A stretch of DNA of 57,182 nucleotides, taken from contig NZ_BACI01000029.1 in assembly GCF_000225505.1 (NCBI RefSeq), forward strand, positions 1 to 57,182, in the 5' to 3' direction. Source of the DNA: Gordonia alkanivorans NBRC 16433. GTDB taxonomy: Bacteria; Actinomycetota; Actinomycetes; Mycobacteriales; Mycobacteriaceae. Below the pieces are notes generated by a model. That model had not been told where the DNA came from, made no database searches, and was given only the letters and a program-made list of their open reading frames with translations. Positions within the stretch are counted from its first letter, which is position 1. Every line of letters begins with the position of its first letter. Below are positions 1-12,310 of this stretch, in pieces. A program made the position numbers and the translations under genes.

Positions 1-53
1 AGGGTGAGCTTGTGCTGCACCAGTGGATGGTCGATGACGGCGACGGTGCCCAT
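1..53 (-). CDS. upp: uracil phosphoribosyltransferase, N-terminal fragment (runs off window)
   Basis: Only the first 17 codons are in the window: they read MGTVAVIDHPLVQHKLTL, and the phrase HPLVQHKLTL is the characteristic start of uracil phosphoribosyltransferase, which makes UMP from uracil and PRPP. The ATG is 20 bp downstream of the stop of the DUF1688 gene on the same strand, so it is the third gene of a URC-type uracil-catabolism operon, where this enzyme corresponds to URC6. It is too short for active-site inspection; identity rests on this N-terminal match plus context. Confidence 0.75.
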   Translation of the reverse strand, partial: MGTVAVIDHPLVQHKLT

Positions 54-73
54 GGGTTCCCCTATCGTGGTTC

Positions 74-1341
74 TCAGAAGACGGTTCCGGTGCTGCGGAT
101 CGACAAGGGCGGCAGCCCGTTCCGCAGGCGGGTGGCCAGGACCCGGCCGGCCGCCCAGGTTCCGCCCTCGAGGATGCAGGCCAGCGGCATCGTCGCCGCG
201 TCGGTCCCGAGCCGTTCGCGGACGAGTCCGGCGATCTCGTCGAGCAGGGCGACGGTGAGGGCACGCCATTCGATGACGATCTGGTCGCCGACCTCCCATT
301 CGACGTCGGCCCAGTCCTCGTCCCGAAGTGTGAGCACGCCGGTGTCGAGGAAGAGTCCACCGTTGCGGTACTCGGGGAGACCCGTCAGCTCGTCGAGGCC
401 GGTGACCTCGACGCCGGACCAGAGGAACGGTTCCAGCAGCGAGTAGGTCAGCCACTGGGACAGCTTGTGGAACGGGATCCACCCGGCGGTGAGACCCGGT
501 CCGGTCACTGCGCGGTGAGGCCAGCAATCGCCCAGCGGCACGGACCCGATCCTGTTGTCCGACGGCCAGATCGGGCCGAGGTGAGTCAGCACGGCGCCGA
601 GGATCTCGGCAGCGGTCACCGTTCCGCGACCGTCCGCGGTCAGGTGATCGAACAGCCGTCCGGGCCGGCCGTCGGGGCCGAACACCGTCGGCTCATCGGC
701 GAGGACGTCGCCCAGCCGACGCAACAGTTCGACGCGACCCGCCAATCCGGTGAGCGGATTGGTGGGGGAGACCTGGAAGGCGCCGCCCAAACTCTCGATC
801 GTCACCGCACGGAGGCCGGCCGCGTCGACGCGGAGGGGTTGCGCCGCATCGTCGGAGAACAACCCGGCGGTGAACGCCTGCCAGCTGGCGACGCCGAGTC
901 CTTCCGAGCGGGTCAGGACCAGGCCGCTCGACTCCTCACGATAGGACCACTCGGGACCGGCCCCGGCGTCCAGGAGCACGCTGACCAGGACGACGTCGAT
1001 GAGTGCACGGGTGTGGTCGGGGGAGTTCGTCGACGGTAGTGCGTCACGAAGCGCTCCGAGCCGGTCGACGCCGCCGGCCTCGAAATGGCGCCAGCGACTG
1101 TGGAATGGGATCGTGCCGTCGGGATAGCGACCGCGGGTCGTCTCGACGACGATGTCCGCAGCGACACCGAGGGCATCGTCGTGAACCGTGAACCAGGGGG
1201 ACCGGCCGTCGCGGGCACGCTCGAGGAGCCGGCGCGAACGCTCGCGAACCGCGGTGCTCGTTCGCAGCAGCGCGGCCGCGGCGACGTCATTGTCGGGTGT
1301 CCTCGCGGACCGGTCGGCGGTGCCGTTCCGCACGGTGCCGC

Positions 1342-1345
<4 letters not shown>
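74..1345 (-). CDS. URC4/Urg3 family protein (DUF1688), uracil catabolism
   Basis: A 423-aa soluble protein that matches the DUF1688 family, the URC4/Urg3 proteins of the fungal and bacterial URC uracil-degradation route. The biochemical step of URC4 is not settled; it is thought to act after conversion of uracil to a nucleotide. Recognisable segments are the region around residues 45-75 (SPWFTVHDD, ADIVVETTRGRYPDG, IPFHSRWRHFEAGG) and the C-terminal EGGTWAAGR. The GTG start overlaps the stop of the upstream GTP cyclohydrolase-like gene by 4 bp (GTGA), showing translational coupling, and the upp-like gene follows 20 bp later. Context and family agree, so the assignment is firm although the reaction is not. 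Confidence 0.85.
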
Positions 1346-2592
<1,247 letters not shown>

Positions 2593-2696
2593 CGCGATCT
2601 CCTTCTGTCACGACGGTCATCCGCCACCTCGAGGAAAGCGCCAGCATAGTTCCGAATTCGCGATCGTGCCGGGCGGAACGACTGCGTTCCTCGGAG

Positions 2697-2741
2697 ACGA
2701 CGATGCGGTGACACCCGGGTCGGATAACACCGCATCGTCGT
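2697..2741. terminator. perfect 14-bp-arm inverted repeat between katG and the URC operon
   Basis: Arms ACGACGATGCGGTG (2697-2710) and CACCGCATCGTCGT (2728-2741) are perfectly complementary around a 17-nt loop. It sits 40 bp after the katG stop and about 100 bp before the URC1 start, both on the minus strand, so a katG terminator is the simplest reading. There is no T-tract, so an operator for the URC operon is an alternative. Confidence 0.6.
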
Positions 2742-2781
2742 GTGAGAGGCGATCAGCGAGTCAGCTGACCGACGGATCGGC

Positions 2782-5569
<2,788 letters not shown>

Positions 5570-5604
5570 GACTCGAGTATGCACACTTTTCTGGAATGGT
5601 TCAA
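5570..5604 (-). promoter_or_regulatory. furA-katG promoter, leaderless, with FurA operator-like sequence
   Basis: On the minus strand a -35 TTGAAC (5599-5604) and a -10 CATACT (5576-5581) are separated by 17 bp. Only 6 nt separate the -10 from the furA ATG, so transcription should begin at or next to the start codon. The spacer contains ATTCCAGAAAAG, an AT-rich stretch resembling the FurA-bound segment reported upstream of mycobacterial furA genes. Autoregulation is inferred. Confidence 0.7.
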
Positions 5605-5697
5605 GTTTGGGTGCTGTCGATGTGTCGGATCGTGACGCGGGTACGACGTACGATCGGCTCATGTGGAAGCGACGTCCTGCCGGCCGTGGGTGACCTG

Positions 5698-6591
5698 ATG
5701 TCTCGCTACGACGAGATCGTCGACGAACTCTACGGTCTGACGCCGGATCTGTTCGTGAAACGCCGAAACGAGCTCGCCAAGGAGGTCAAGGCCGAGGGGG
5801 AATCCGCTCTGGCCAAGGACATCTCGCAACTCCGTAGGCCCACGCAGGCTGCCTGGGCGATCAATCAGTGGGTCCGAGTGAATCCCGATGACTGCGCTCA
5901 GATCACCGCACTCGCCGCGGACCTGTCTGCAGCGCAACGGCGTTCGGCAGTGGACGCGATGCGCGAGCTGTCCCGCCGACGCCAGGAGTTGATCAATTCC
6001 GCCGCCGACGGGGTGGCCGGTACCGCCGCCTCCCTCGGAGTACGGTTGTCCGACAGTGCGGTTCGCGAGGTTGCGGCAACGCTGCGCGCGGCGATCGCAG
6101 ACGCCGAGACCCTGGAACGCTTTCGACGCGGCAGCCTCGTCACCTCCGCGGAGTACAGCGGCTTCGGTCCGGCCGGGGTGTTCGTCGTGCCCGATCTGCC
6201 GGCCGAGCCGGAACACGCGGCCGAGGACGGTGTGGATGCCTCGAGTGATGTCGACGCGGTGGCCGCCGGCGAGACCGGCGAGACCGACGAGGACGCCGCG
6301 GTCAGGCGCGAACTCGAGGCACGCCTGTCCCGGGCCGAAGAGGACGAGCGGACGGCGCGCGACGGTCTCGGCGATGCGTCGACCGCGGTCGACGAGGCGT
6401 CCTCAGAGGTCGACGAACTCGTCGCACGGGCGCGGGAACTGCGCGAGCAGCTGTCGCGGGTCGAGGACTCACTGCGCTTCGCGCGTCAGCGACTGTCGAC
6501 CGCCGAGCGGGGCCGGTCGGACGCCAAGGTGGCGCTGCGCGACGCGGTTGCCGAGTCGAACAAGCTGAGGGCCGCGCTCACGGATCTCTGA
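5698..6591 (+). CDS. uncharacterised coiled-coil protein
   Basis: A 297-aa protein starting MSRYDEIVDELYGLTPD. The first ~130 residues are a conserved-looking helical domain (FVKRRNELAKEVKAEG, RRPTQAAWAINQWV). An acidic linker rich in A, E and D follows (about 165-205), and the last ~90 residues are a long heptad-like coiled coil (EARLSRAEEDERTARD through VALRDAVAESNKLRAAL). There are no membrane segments or catalytic motifs. The open frame begins at 5596, inside the furA promoter; the ATG at 5698 fits the conserved N-terminus better. Homologues are common in Gordonia/Rhodococcus-type genomes by my recollection, but I know of no function; a structural or nucleoid-associated role would be a guess. 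Confidence 0.8.
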   Translation: MSRYDEIVDELYGLTPDLFVKRRNELAKEVKAEGESALAKDISQLRRPTQAAWAINQWVRVNPDDCAQITALAADLSAAQRRSAVDAMRELSRRRQELINSAADGVAGTAASLGVRLSDSAVREVAATLRAAIADAETLERFRRGSLVTSAEYSGFGPAGVFVVPDLPAEPEHAAEDGVDASSDVDAVAAGETGETDEDAAVRRELEARLSRAEEDERTARDGLGDASTAVDEASSEVDELVARARELREQLSRVEDSLRFARQRLSTAERGRSDAKVALRDAVAESNKLRAALTDL

Positions 6592-6636
6592 GGTCGCGTG
6601 CGCCGACGGTGCTCCACTTCCGGCGAGGTGACAGCC

Positions 6637-7191
6637 TCAGATCAGACGCAACGAATCGTCGCGTCGAAGGACGAAGAAGTACGGCGCGGGCGAGCCCTTG
6701 AGGTCCATGGCGCCGATGACCGCATCGTCGGAGATGCGACGGAAGACGTCGTTGATGGGGAGTTGGTCGTACATCATCGTGGCGGTGTCGGTGCCGCGGT
6801 AGCGGGTGGTACGCAGCCGCGCGCGTGCCTTGCGGGTCTGGCTCAGCAAGCGGGTCGCTGCGATCGGTGTGGCGAAAGACATCGCTTTGACCTGTGGTGC
6901 CTTCTCGGCGATCGTGAGTCCGCTGAAGGCGATCCCCGGGTTCATCGCCCAGAGGGCGGTGTGGTCGCGGGTGGGGAAGAGCAACGGGTGCACGGTCTCG
7001 GCGTCGACGAATTGCTTTCCCCACCAGCCGCTGGCGGCGAGGAACCCGTCGAGGGGGTGTCCGGTCGGCAGTTCCGCACCGCGCCAGGTGCCGATCATGA
7101 ACTCCGGTTCGACCGCGTCGCAGGAGTCGAACAACTCGAGCGCCTCGGCGGTGTCGGTCGGGGTGGTGGTCAGCATCTCGCGCACGTCCAT
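6637..7191 (-). CDS. GXWXG / DUF4334 domain protein
   Basis: A 184-aa protein with the GXWXG motif near its N-terminus (MIGTWRG) and a DUF4334-like C-terminal half (MMYDQLPINDVFRRIS, APYFFVLRRD). Members of this two-domain family are small, soluble, widespread in actinobacteria and have no established reaction; a lipid or small-ligand pocket has been suggested from fold similarity. It is convergent with the coiled-coil gene (45-bp gap) and stands alone. The ATG at 7191 agrees with the family start MDVREML. Confidence 0.85.
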   Translation of the reverse strand: MDVREMLTTTPTDTAEALELFDSCDAVEPEFMIGTWRGAELPTGHPLDGFLAASGWWGKQFVDAETVHPLLFPTRDHTALWAMNPGIAFSGLTIAEKAPQVKAMSFATPIAATRLLSQTRKARARLRTTRYRGTDTATMMYDQLPINDVFRRISDDAVIGAMDLKGSPAPYFFVLRRDDSLRLI

Positions 7192-7240
7192 GGCACCGAT
7201 CGTACGGGCAAAGACACAGATAGAGAAGAATGTCGCAACG

Positions 7241-8215
7241 TCATGGGGGTGAACCGGCGGTGAGTCCGCGGGCCGCGGCCCCGGACTCGGATTCCGACGT
7301 GAGCCACGCGACCGCGAACGCGCCGGCGATCGCTCCCGCGAAACCGACGTACGCGAGCCAGCCGAGTCCGTCGACGGCGCGGTCGCCGAGGAACAGGACG
7401 CCGATCACCGATGGGATGCCCACCTCGCCCACGACCAGCACAGCGGTGACGGCGTTGACCGGTCCGAGCTGCAGCGCGACCGTCTGTACGTAGAACGCGA
7501 CGGCGCCGGCGATGGCGATCGTCCAGGCCCCCGGGTCGGTGACCAGCGCCGCGGCGTCGAACGGATGAACGCCGTCCAGAACGCGAACCGCCACCGCCAA
7601 GGCGCCGTACATCGCGCCGGCAAGCGCTCCCGCCAGGATGGCGCCGCGTCGTCCCAGGAGATGCACTACGACCACACCGACCACAGCGACAGTGGTCGAC
7701 ACGATGAACAGCGCCCAGTGGAACGCAATGTCGTGCGCGGTCGCGGCTTCATGCGATGCCGATGCGCCGAGCATGCAGAGCGAGGCGACGACGACGCCCA
7801 TCGCGGCCAGGTCCCGACCTCTCAGCGTCGTGCCGAGCAGAACGCTGCCGAGAAGCGCGGTGATGATCAGGTTCCCGGCGACGATCGTCTGTGCCAGGAA
7901 GAGGGGGAGAAGCCGCGCCGCGACGGCACCGCCGGCGAAACCGAGGATCACCATGAGCGTGCCGATGAGGAAGGCCGGATCGCGGAAGGTGTCGAGTGTG
8001 GAGCGCAGCGACGGTCCGCGCTCGGTCGTGACCGACGCGGTCTCGGTGGTACCGGCCGCGTTCCGTGCACCCAGTGCGCGCAGGACCGTCGACAGTCCGT
8101 AGGCCACCGCGGCGAGCGAAGCCGCCACCACTCCGATCGTGAACACCGTACGAAAGTACCGGTCCCCGTTGTCCGTCGCCGGGGTTCCGAACCGGGGTCG
8201 GTGTCGCCGTCGCAC
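7241..8215 (-). CDS. EamA/DMT-like multi-spanning membrane transporter
   Basis: A protein of up to 324 aa with about nine or ten hydrophobic segments and a two-half arrangement typical of the drug/metabolite transporter superfamily (for example AAVAYGLSTVLRALGAR at the start and VIGVLFLGDRAVDGLG near the end). The substrate cannot be deduced. The GTG start at 8215 has no visible ribosome site and leaves only 36 bp to the divergent PPOX gene; a GTG at 8146, just before the first membrane segment, is an equally likely start. It could act as an exporter of metabolites; context gives no clue. Confidence 0.75.
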   Translation of the reverse strand: MRRRHRPRFGTPATDNGDRYFRTVFTIGVVAASLAAVAYGLSTVLRALGARNAAGTTETASVTTERGPSLRSTLDTFRDPAFLIGTLMVILGFAGGAVAARLLPLFLAQTIVAGNLIITALLGSVLLGTTLRGRDLAAMGVVVASLCMLGASASHEAATAHDIAFHWALFIVSTTVAVVGVVVVHLLGRRGAILAGALAGAMYGALAVAVRVLDGVHPFDAAALVTDPGAWTIAIAGAVAFYVQTVALQLGPVNAVTAVLVVGEVGIPSVIGVLFLGDRAVDGLGWLAYVGFAGAIAGAFAVAWLTSESESGAAARGLTAGSPP

Positions 8216-8251
8216 CGGAATAGTCGCCGATCTTCGGCAGTTGCCCAGACC

Positions 8252-8683
8252 ATGACCACCTCGAAGTACGACCCGCGCGACCTCCTCGCCGAATCATCGC
8301 TCGGTGTTCTCGCCACGATCAAGTCCTCCGGCCTCCCGCAGCTGTCCCCGGTGACCGCGTACTACGACCGTGATGCCGACACGATCTACGTGTCGATGAC
8401 CGAGGGCCGGGCCAAGACGGCAAACCTGCGGCGCGACCCGCGGGCAGCACTGGAGGTCACCGGGCCCGACCGCTACACGTGGGCGACGGCCGAAGGTGAC
8501 GTCGTGTTGATCGGTCCCGGCACCGATCCCCACGGACCCGAGGTAGAGGCCCTCGTCGACTACTACCGGAAGGCCGCGGGGGAGCACCCGGACTGGGACG
8601 AGTACCGCAGCGTAATGGTCTCTGATCGTCGGGTGTTGATGGTGATGTCGGTGAAGCGCGTCTACGGCGAGCGGCTTCGCTGA
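8252..8683 (+). CDS. PPOX-class (split-barrel) F420/FMN-dependent oxidoreductase-like protein
   Basis: A 143-aa flavin/deazaflavin split-barrel protein. The pattern LLAESSLGVLATIKSSG followed by SPVTAYYD and the central KTANLRRDPRAALEV is characteristic of the actinobacterial PPOX family that binds F420 or FMN and reduces assorted substrates. The start ATG at 8252 gives the usual family length; an open frame reaching far upstream is an artefact. It is divergent from the EamA-like transporter. The physiological substrate is unknown. Confidence 0.88.
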   Translation: MTTSKYDPRDLLAESSLGVLATIKSSGLPQLSPVTAYYDRDADTIYVSMTEGRAKTANLRRDPRAALEVTGPDRYTWATAEGDVVLIGPGTDPHGPEVEALVDYYRKAAGEHPDWDEYRSVMVSDRRVLMVMSVKRVYGERLR

Positions 8684-8747
8684 TTCGCCGGCGAAGTTCT
8701 TCGCGATGAGGACCTCAGCTGTCCTCATTGTGCGCCACAGTGGAGGA

Positions 8748-9185
8748 ATGTCCACAGAAATCCAGGTGACGTTCGATTGCGCTGATCCCGCGGCACTCGC
8801 CGCCTTCTGGTCCGAGGTGCTCGGGTACCGGATTCAGGCGCCGCCCACGGGGTTCGACAGCTGGGACGCCGCGCTCGATGCGATGGGTGTCCCGCCGGAA
8901 CGCAGGAACGACGCGTCTGCGGTCACCGACCCCGACGGTCGCGGTCCACGGATCTTCTTCCAGCGCGTGCCGGAAGGCAAGACAGCCAAGAACCGGGTAC
9001 ACCTCGACGTCCGGGCCGCATCCGGCCTGACCGGTGACGACCGCCTCGCCGCGCTCGAGGCGGAGTCGGCCCGCCTCGTGGTCCTGGGTGCAACTCGCGT
9101 TCGACGAGTTGAGCCGGAACCGCCTCTCGGTGCCGGGCACATCGTCATGCGTGATCCCGAGGGCAACGAATTCTGCCTGGACTGA
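8748..9185 (+). CDS. VOC-family (glyoxalase-like) protein
   Basis: A 145-aa single vicinal-oxygen-chelate protein with two βαβββ modules. The N-terminus (MSTEIQVTFDCADPAAL, FWSEVLGY) and the C-terminal metal-loop (HIVMRDPEGNEFCLD) are typical. VOC members include glyoxalases, extradiol dioxygenases and resistance proteins; this sub-group, abundant in actinobacteria, has no known substrate. ATG 8748 is used because the family begins there, although the GGAGG immediately upstream is closer than usual. Confidence 0.85.
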   Translation: MSTEIQVTFDCADPAALAAFWSEVLGYRIQAPPTGFDSWDAALDAMGVPPERRNDASAVTDPDGRGPRIFFQRVPEGKTAKNRVHLDVRAASGLTGDDRLAALEAESARLVVLGATRVRRVEPEPPLGAGHIVMRDPEGNEFCLD

Positions 9186-9210
9186 GCGCATTTCGTAGCA
9201 GACGACGACG

Positions 9211-10869
9211 CTATGTCCCCACGCGGTCGACGGATTCGTCCGTCAGCGACATGTCGGCTGCGACGTGCAGCTTGCCGTCCAGGTCGGGCTGTTCGAACGT
9301 GACCCGCGCGTCCCGTCCGTCGACGATCAGGGAGGCGATGGTGTTACCGAACAGGGGGCCGAGCGCGTTGTGCCACGTGACGGGGAGTTGCGGCGCTCCG
9401 CGGGAACCGGCCCAGCGTCGGACGATCTTGGCAAGACGCGGCGACCAGCCGAGCCGGAACACGCCCTTCATGTACGGCGGTATGGCGTTGTGCACCGGTG
9501 AGCACACCAACTGATAGACCACCGCACCGGTGGTTTCGGCGAAATCCGCTCGCGCGGCATAACTGTGGTGGACGTCGCCCGACAGGACACTGATGGTCGC
9601 CGGACCGAGGGTTCGATCGCTGTTGCCGAGGCCGGCGACCCCACTGATCATCCGACTCAGCCGGGTGAAGGAATCGAAGAAGGCGGGCCAGTGCTCCAGG
9701 TCGGCACCCTGCCGGATCTTCTCGGCCAGCTGTCCGACCCGGCCGTCGTGGCGGGCCCCGATCTCGTTGAGCGTCTCGACGTCGCTGAGGACGGGCGGGA
9801 GCAGCCACGGCAACGACGACCCGAGCACCAGGTGGTCCACCGACTCGACGTCGTCGTTGACCTGGTCTTCGATCCAATCGAACTCGGTGTCACTCAACAT
9901 CTTCCGGACGCCACCGGCGAGAATGCGGCCGTTACGTGAATCGATCATCGTCAGTCGCGTCGCGCCGAGATCCCACCGGAAGCTGAACCGGATCCCTTTG
10001 ACGCCGTCGGTTTCGGAATCGGCGCGGTCGGCGAGATCGACCAGATGCGGCCAGCAGTCCCCGGCGATCTCCCTCACCTGGCGGTAGCCGTCGGAGGCGT
10101 CCAGTTCCGCGGGGGACAGGTTACCGAGGTGCTGATACACCCAGTACGACGCGAGTCCGGCGCGTATCCGGTCACGCCACCAGGGTTGGTCGTCCATCTG
10201 CCGGCGCCAGGTGTCCGAGGTGTTCCAGTCGTCGCGGATGTCGTGGTCGTCGAAGATCATCGCGGTCGGGACGGTGGACAGGATCCAGCGTATCTCCGGG
10301 TCGCCCCAGGTGTGCCGGTAGAGACCCTCGTACTCCTGGAAGCTCACCACCTCGTCAGACGGACCGGCGGTCGAGGTCCTGGTCGACTCAAGCTTCTCCT
10401 TGACCTGCGGCGTCAGTTCGTCGGCGTAGACCTGATCGCCGAGGAGGATGAGGGTGTCGGGCCATTCGTCGACGGGCAGGTGGCGCATGCGGACCGCATA
10501 ACAGTCCAGTGCGTCGAGTCCGAGTTTTTCGTCGACCTTCGGGTCCTCCGCCTTGGGGTAGCGGCACGACCCGAAGACGAGCCGGTGATGGCGGGCGCTT
10601 TCGGGTCCGCGCGTCCGAATGATGCTGGGCGGAAAGTCGGAATCCGGCAGTGGCCATTCCCGAGAACCGTCGACGAACACCTCGTATTCAGTCGTGGTGT
10701 CCGGCGTCAGACCGGTGACCTCGACGAGCGCGTAGTGATTTCCGACGACCTCGAAGGTGTGCGAGCGGCTGCCGAGGACCTCCACCTCCGCGGGTCCGTC
10801 CGTCTGGACCCAGACCAGCGCGGATGTCTCGTCGACGTGCCGAAGGATCGGACCCAGTACCAACGCCAT
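9211..10869 (-). CDS. PhoD-like metallophosphatase (alkaline phosphatase D family)
   Basis: A 552-aa protein with an N-terminal fibronectin-like/β domain (about 1-90) and a PhoD-type metallophosphatase domain. Metal-binding signatures are visible: FGSCRYPK, LLGDQVYADE, FDDHDIRDDWN and SGDVHHSY. PhoD enzymes hydrolyse phosphodiesters using calcium and iron and are usually exported; here no Tat or Sec signal is seen, so it is probably one of the cytoplasmic PhoD-like proteins of unknown substrate. It ends 25 bp from the convergent VOC gene. The start at 10869 (MALVLGPILRHV) is the family-typical start. Confidence 0.88.
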   Translation of the reverse strand: MALVLGPILRHVDETSALVWVQTDGPAEVEVLGSRSHTFEVVGNHYALVEVTGLTPDTTTEYEVFVDGSREWPLPDSDFPPSIIRTRGPESARHHRLVFGSCRYPKAEDPKVDEKLGLDALDCYAVRMRHLPVDEWPDTLILLGDQVYADELTPQVKEKLESTRTSTAGPSDEVVSFQEYEGLYRHTWGDPEIRWILSTVPTAMIFDDHDIRDDWNTSDTWRRQMDDQPWWRDRIRAGLASYWVYQHLGNLSPAELDASDGYRQVREIAGDCWPHLVDLADRADSETDGVKGIRFSFRWDLGATRLTMIDSRNGRILAGGVRKMLSDTEFDWIEDQVNDDVESVDHLVLGSSLPWLLPPVLSDVETLNEIGARHDGRVGQLAEKIRQGADLEHWPAFFDSFTRLSRMISGVAGLGNSDRTLGPATISVLSGDVHHSYAARADFAETTGAVVYQLVCSPVHNAIPPYMKGVFRLGWSPRLAKIVRRWAGSRGAPQLPVTWHNALGPLFGNTIASLIVDGRDARVTFEQPDLDGKLHVAADMSLTDESVDRVGT

Positions 10870-10939
10870 CCGCCCAGACTAGGCCCGTGGAACGGTGTCC
10901 GTGGGCCGATAACCTATCTGGGTGGAGACCGGAGACGTC

Positions 10940-11623
10940 GTGACCGAAACCGCCGACACCGAGGCTGCCGTCGCCCGGGTACTCGCGGAACTCGCCGAAC
11001 TCGAGGACCCGAAGATCCGCGCGGTCAACGAGAGGCACGGAGACGACCACGGCGTCAATCTGACCAAGCTGCGGGCCGTCGCCAAACGTCTGAAGACCCA
11101 GCACGACCTCGCTTCGGCGTTGTGGGCTACCGGTGACACGGCCGCTCGACTGGTCGCAGTGCTCATCTGCCGACCGAAGGCCTTCGACGTCGCGCAGCTC
11201 GACACGATGGTGCGCGAGGCCGGTCGCCCGAAGGTGCACGACTGGCTCGTCGGTTACGTCGTGAAGAAGAACCCGCACAGGGAAGAACTGCGCGTCGCGT
11301 GGATGGACGACGCGGACGAGGCCGCGCGCAGCGCCGGCTGGGTCCTCACCACCGAACGGGTGGCCAAGAAGCCCGACGGACTCGACCTCGTCGGGCTTCT
11401 CGACATCATCGAATCGGAGATGCGGGACGCCCCGGACCGCCTGCAGTGGGCGATGAACACCTGTTTGGCGACGATCGGCATCGAACACCCCGGATACCGG
11501 GCGCGCGCCATCTCCATCGGTGAGCGCCTGAGGGTCCTCGAGGACTACCCCACGTCACCCGGATGTATCTCACCGTTCGCGCCCACCTGGATCACCGAGA
11601 TGATAAAGCGACAGCAGGCGTGA
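10940..11623 (+). CDS. DNA alkylation repair protein (AlkD-like HEAT-repeat protein)
   Basis: A 227-aa all-helical protein of the AlkD/AlkC-like DNA-alkylation-repair family, which removes alkylated bases with HEAT-like repeats. Recognisable stretches include DPKIRAVNERHG, LWATGDTAARLVAVLI and KKNPHREELRVAWMDD. The GTG at 10940 is preferred to the GTG at 10922 because a GGAGA ribosome site lies 4-5 nt before it. It is divergent from the PhoD-like gene, with 70 bp between starts. Confidence 0.8.
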   Translation: MTETADTEAAVARVLAELAELEDPKIRAVNERHGDDHGVNLTKLRAVAKRLKTQHDLASALWATGDTAARLVAVLICRPKAFDVAQLDTMVREAGRPKVHDWLVGYVVKKNPHREELRVAWMDDADEAARSAGWVLTTERVAKKPDGLDLVGLLDIIESEMRDAPDRLQWAMNTCLATIGIEHPGYRARAISIGERLRVLEDYPTSPGCISPFAPTWITEMIKRQQA

Positions 11624-11639
11624 GCGTCATGCGTCGGTG

Positions 11640-11793
11640 TACTGCACGGCGACGTCGAGGATCGCTGTCGGTCTGTGCGCTTCGCTCGCGCGATTCGATG
11701 CCGATGTCGAGGTGATCGGCCCGAAAGAGCTGCGGACGGCCTTCGCGACGCTGGCGGAGCGGTCGGCACGAGCGTCCGGGGGAGTCGCGTCAG
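11640..11793 (+). pseudogene. remnant of a WYL-domain regulator (C-terminal end only)
   Basis: A translated stretch containing ARFDADVEVIGPKELR followed by TAFATLAERSARA matches the extreme C-terminus of WYL-domain (YafY-type) transcription regulators. No HTH or WYL core precedes it; the upstream neighbour is the alkylation-repair gene. It is therefore a fragment, joined directly to a DUF2332 remnant. Confidence 0.5.
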
Positions 11794-12310
11794 ATGGGGC
11801 TCTCCCTGATGGTCTCGGTGAAGCACTCAGATCACACCGGGCGGTACGCGGTCCTCTATCCCGCGATCGCCGAGGCGGCCCGACGCTGCGCCGCCGAGCG
11901 CGTAGGGCTGATCTCGACGACGAGCTCGATCACGCAGAATCATCTCCACCGCAACAGATTTCGGGAGATCCGATCATGACGCTGTCGGATGCGGTCTCGT
12001 GTGTCCCGGATCGGGCGCTGCCTCTGGTCATCACCGCCTGGTCGCTGTCGGGGTTCTCGCCGGAGAGACGACGCCGATTCGTGCATGCGTTGGAGGAGCT
12101 CTCCTCGGCGAGAGGACTGCCTGGGTGTCGGTCGAAGGGGTCGGGGTCGCGCCCACCATTCCGGCCCTCGGGGATCGTCCGGCGTCTGGGCACAGCATCA
12201 TCGGGCTGACCGTGTTCGAGCCGTCAACCACATTGCCGCGCTTCGATGTCGCCGGCGACGCGGTCGGCCGGTGCTGGTCCCGCGGACGGTTCATGTCCTG
12301 GTTCGCCTGA
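11794..12310 (+). pseudogene. decayed DUF2332 gene (internal deletion and frameshift)
   Basis: Pieces of one DUF2332-family protein are spread over two or three frames. The first piece contains HTGRYAVLYPAIAEAARR, the usual text just before the family's GASAGLNL motif. The glycine-rich core is missing. A second piece (about 11980-12105) reads PLVITAWSLSGFSPERRRRF. After a frameshift near 12105 the text continues as TAWVSVEGVGVAP and HSIIGLTVFEP, ending in RGRFMSWFA. A large internal deletion plus at least one frameshift are needed to explain this, so it cannot encode a working protein. Its 3' end overlaps, antisense, the tail of the MFS gene. Confidence 0.6.
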
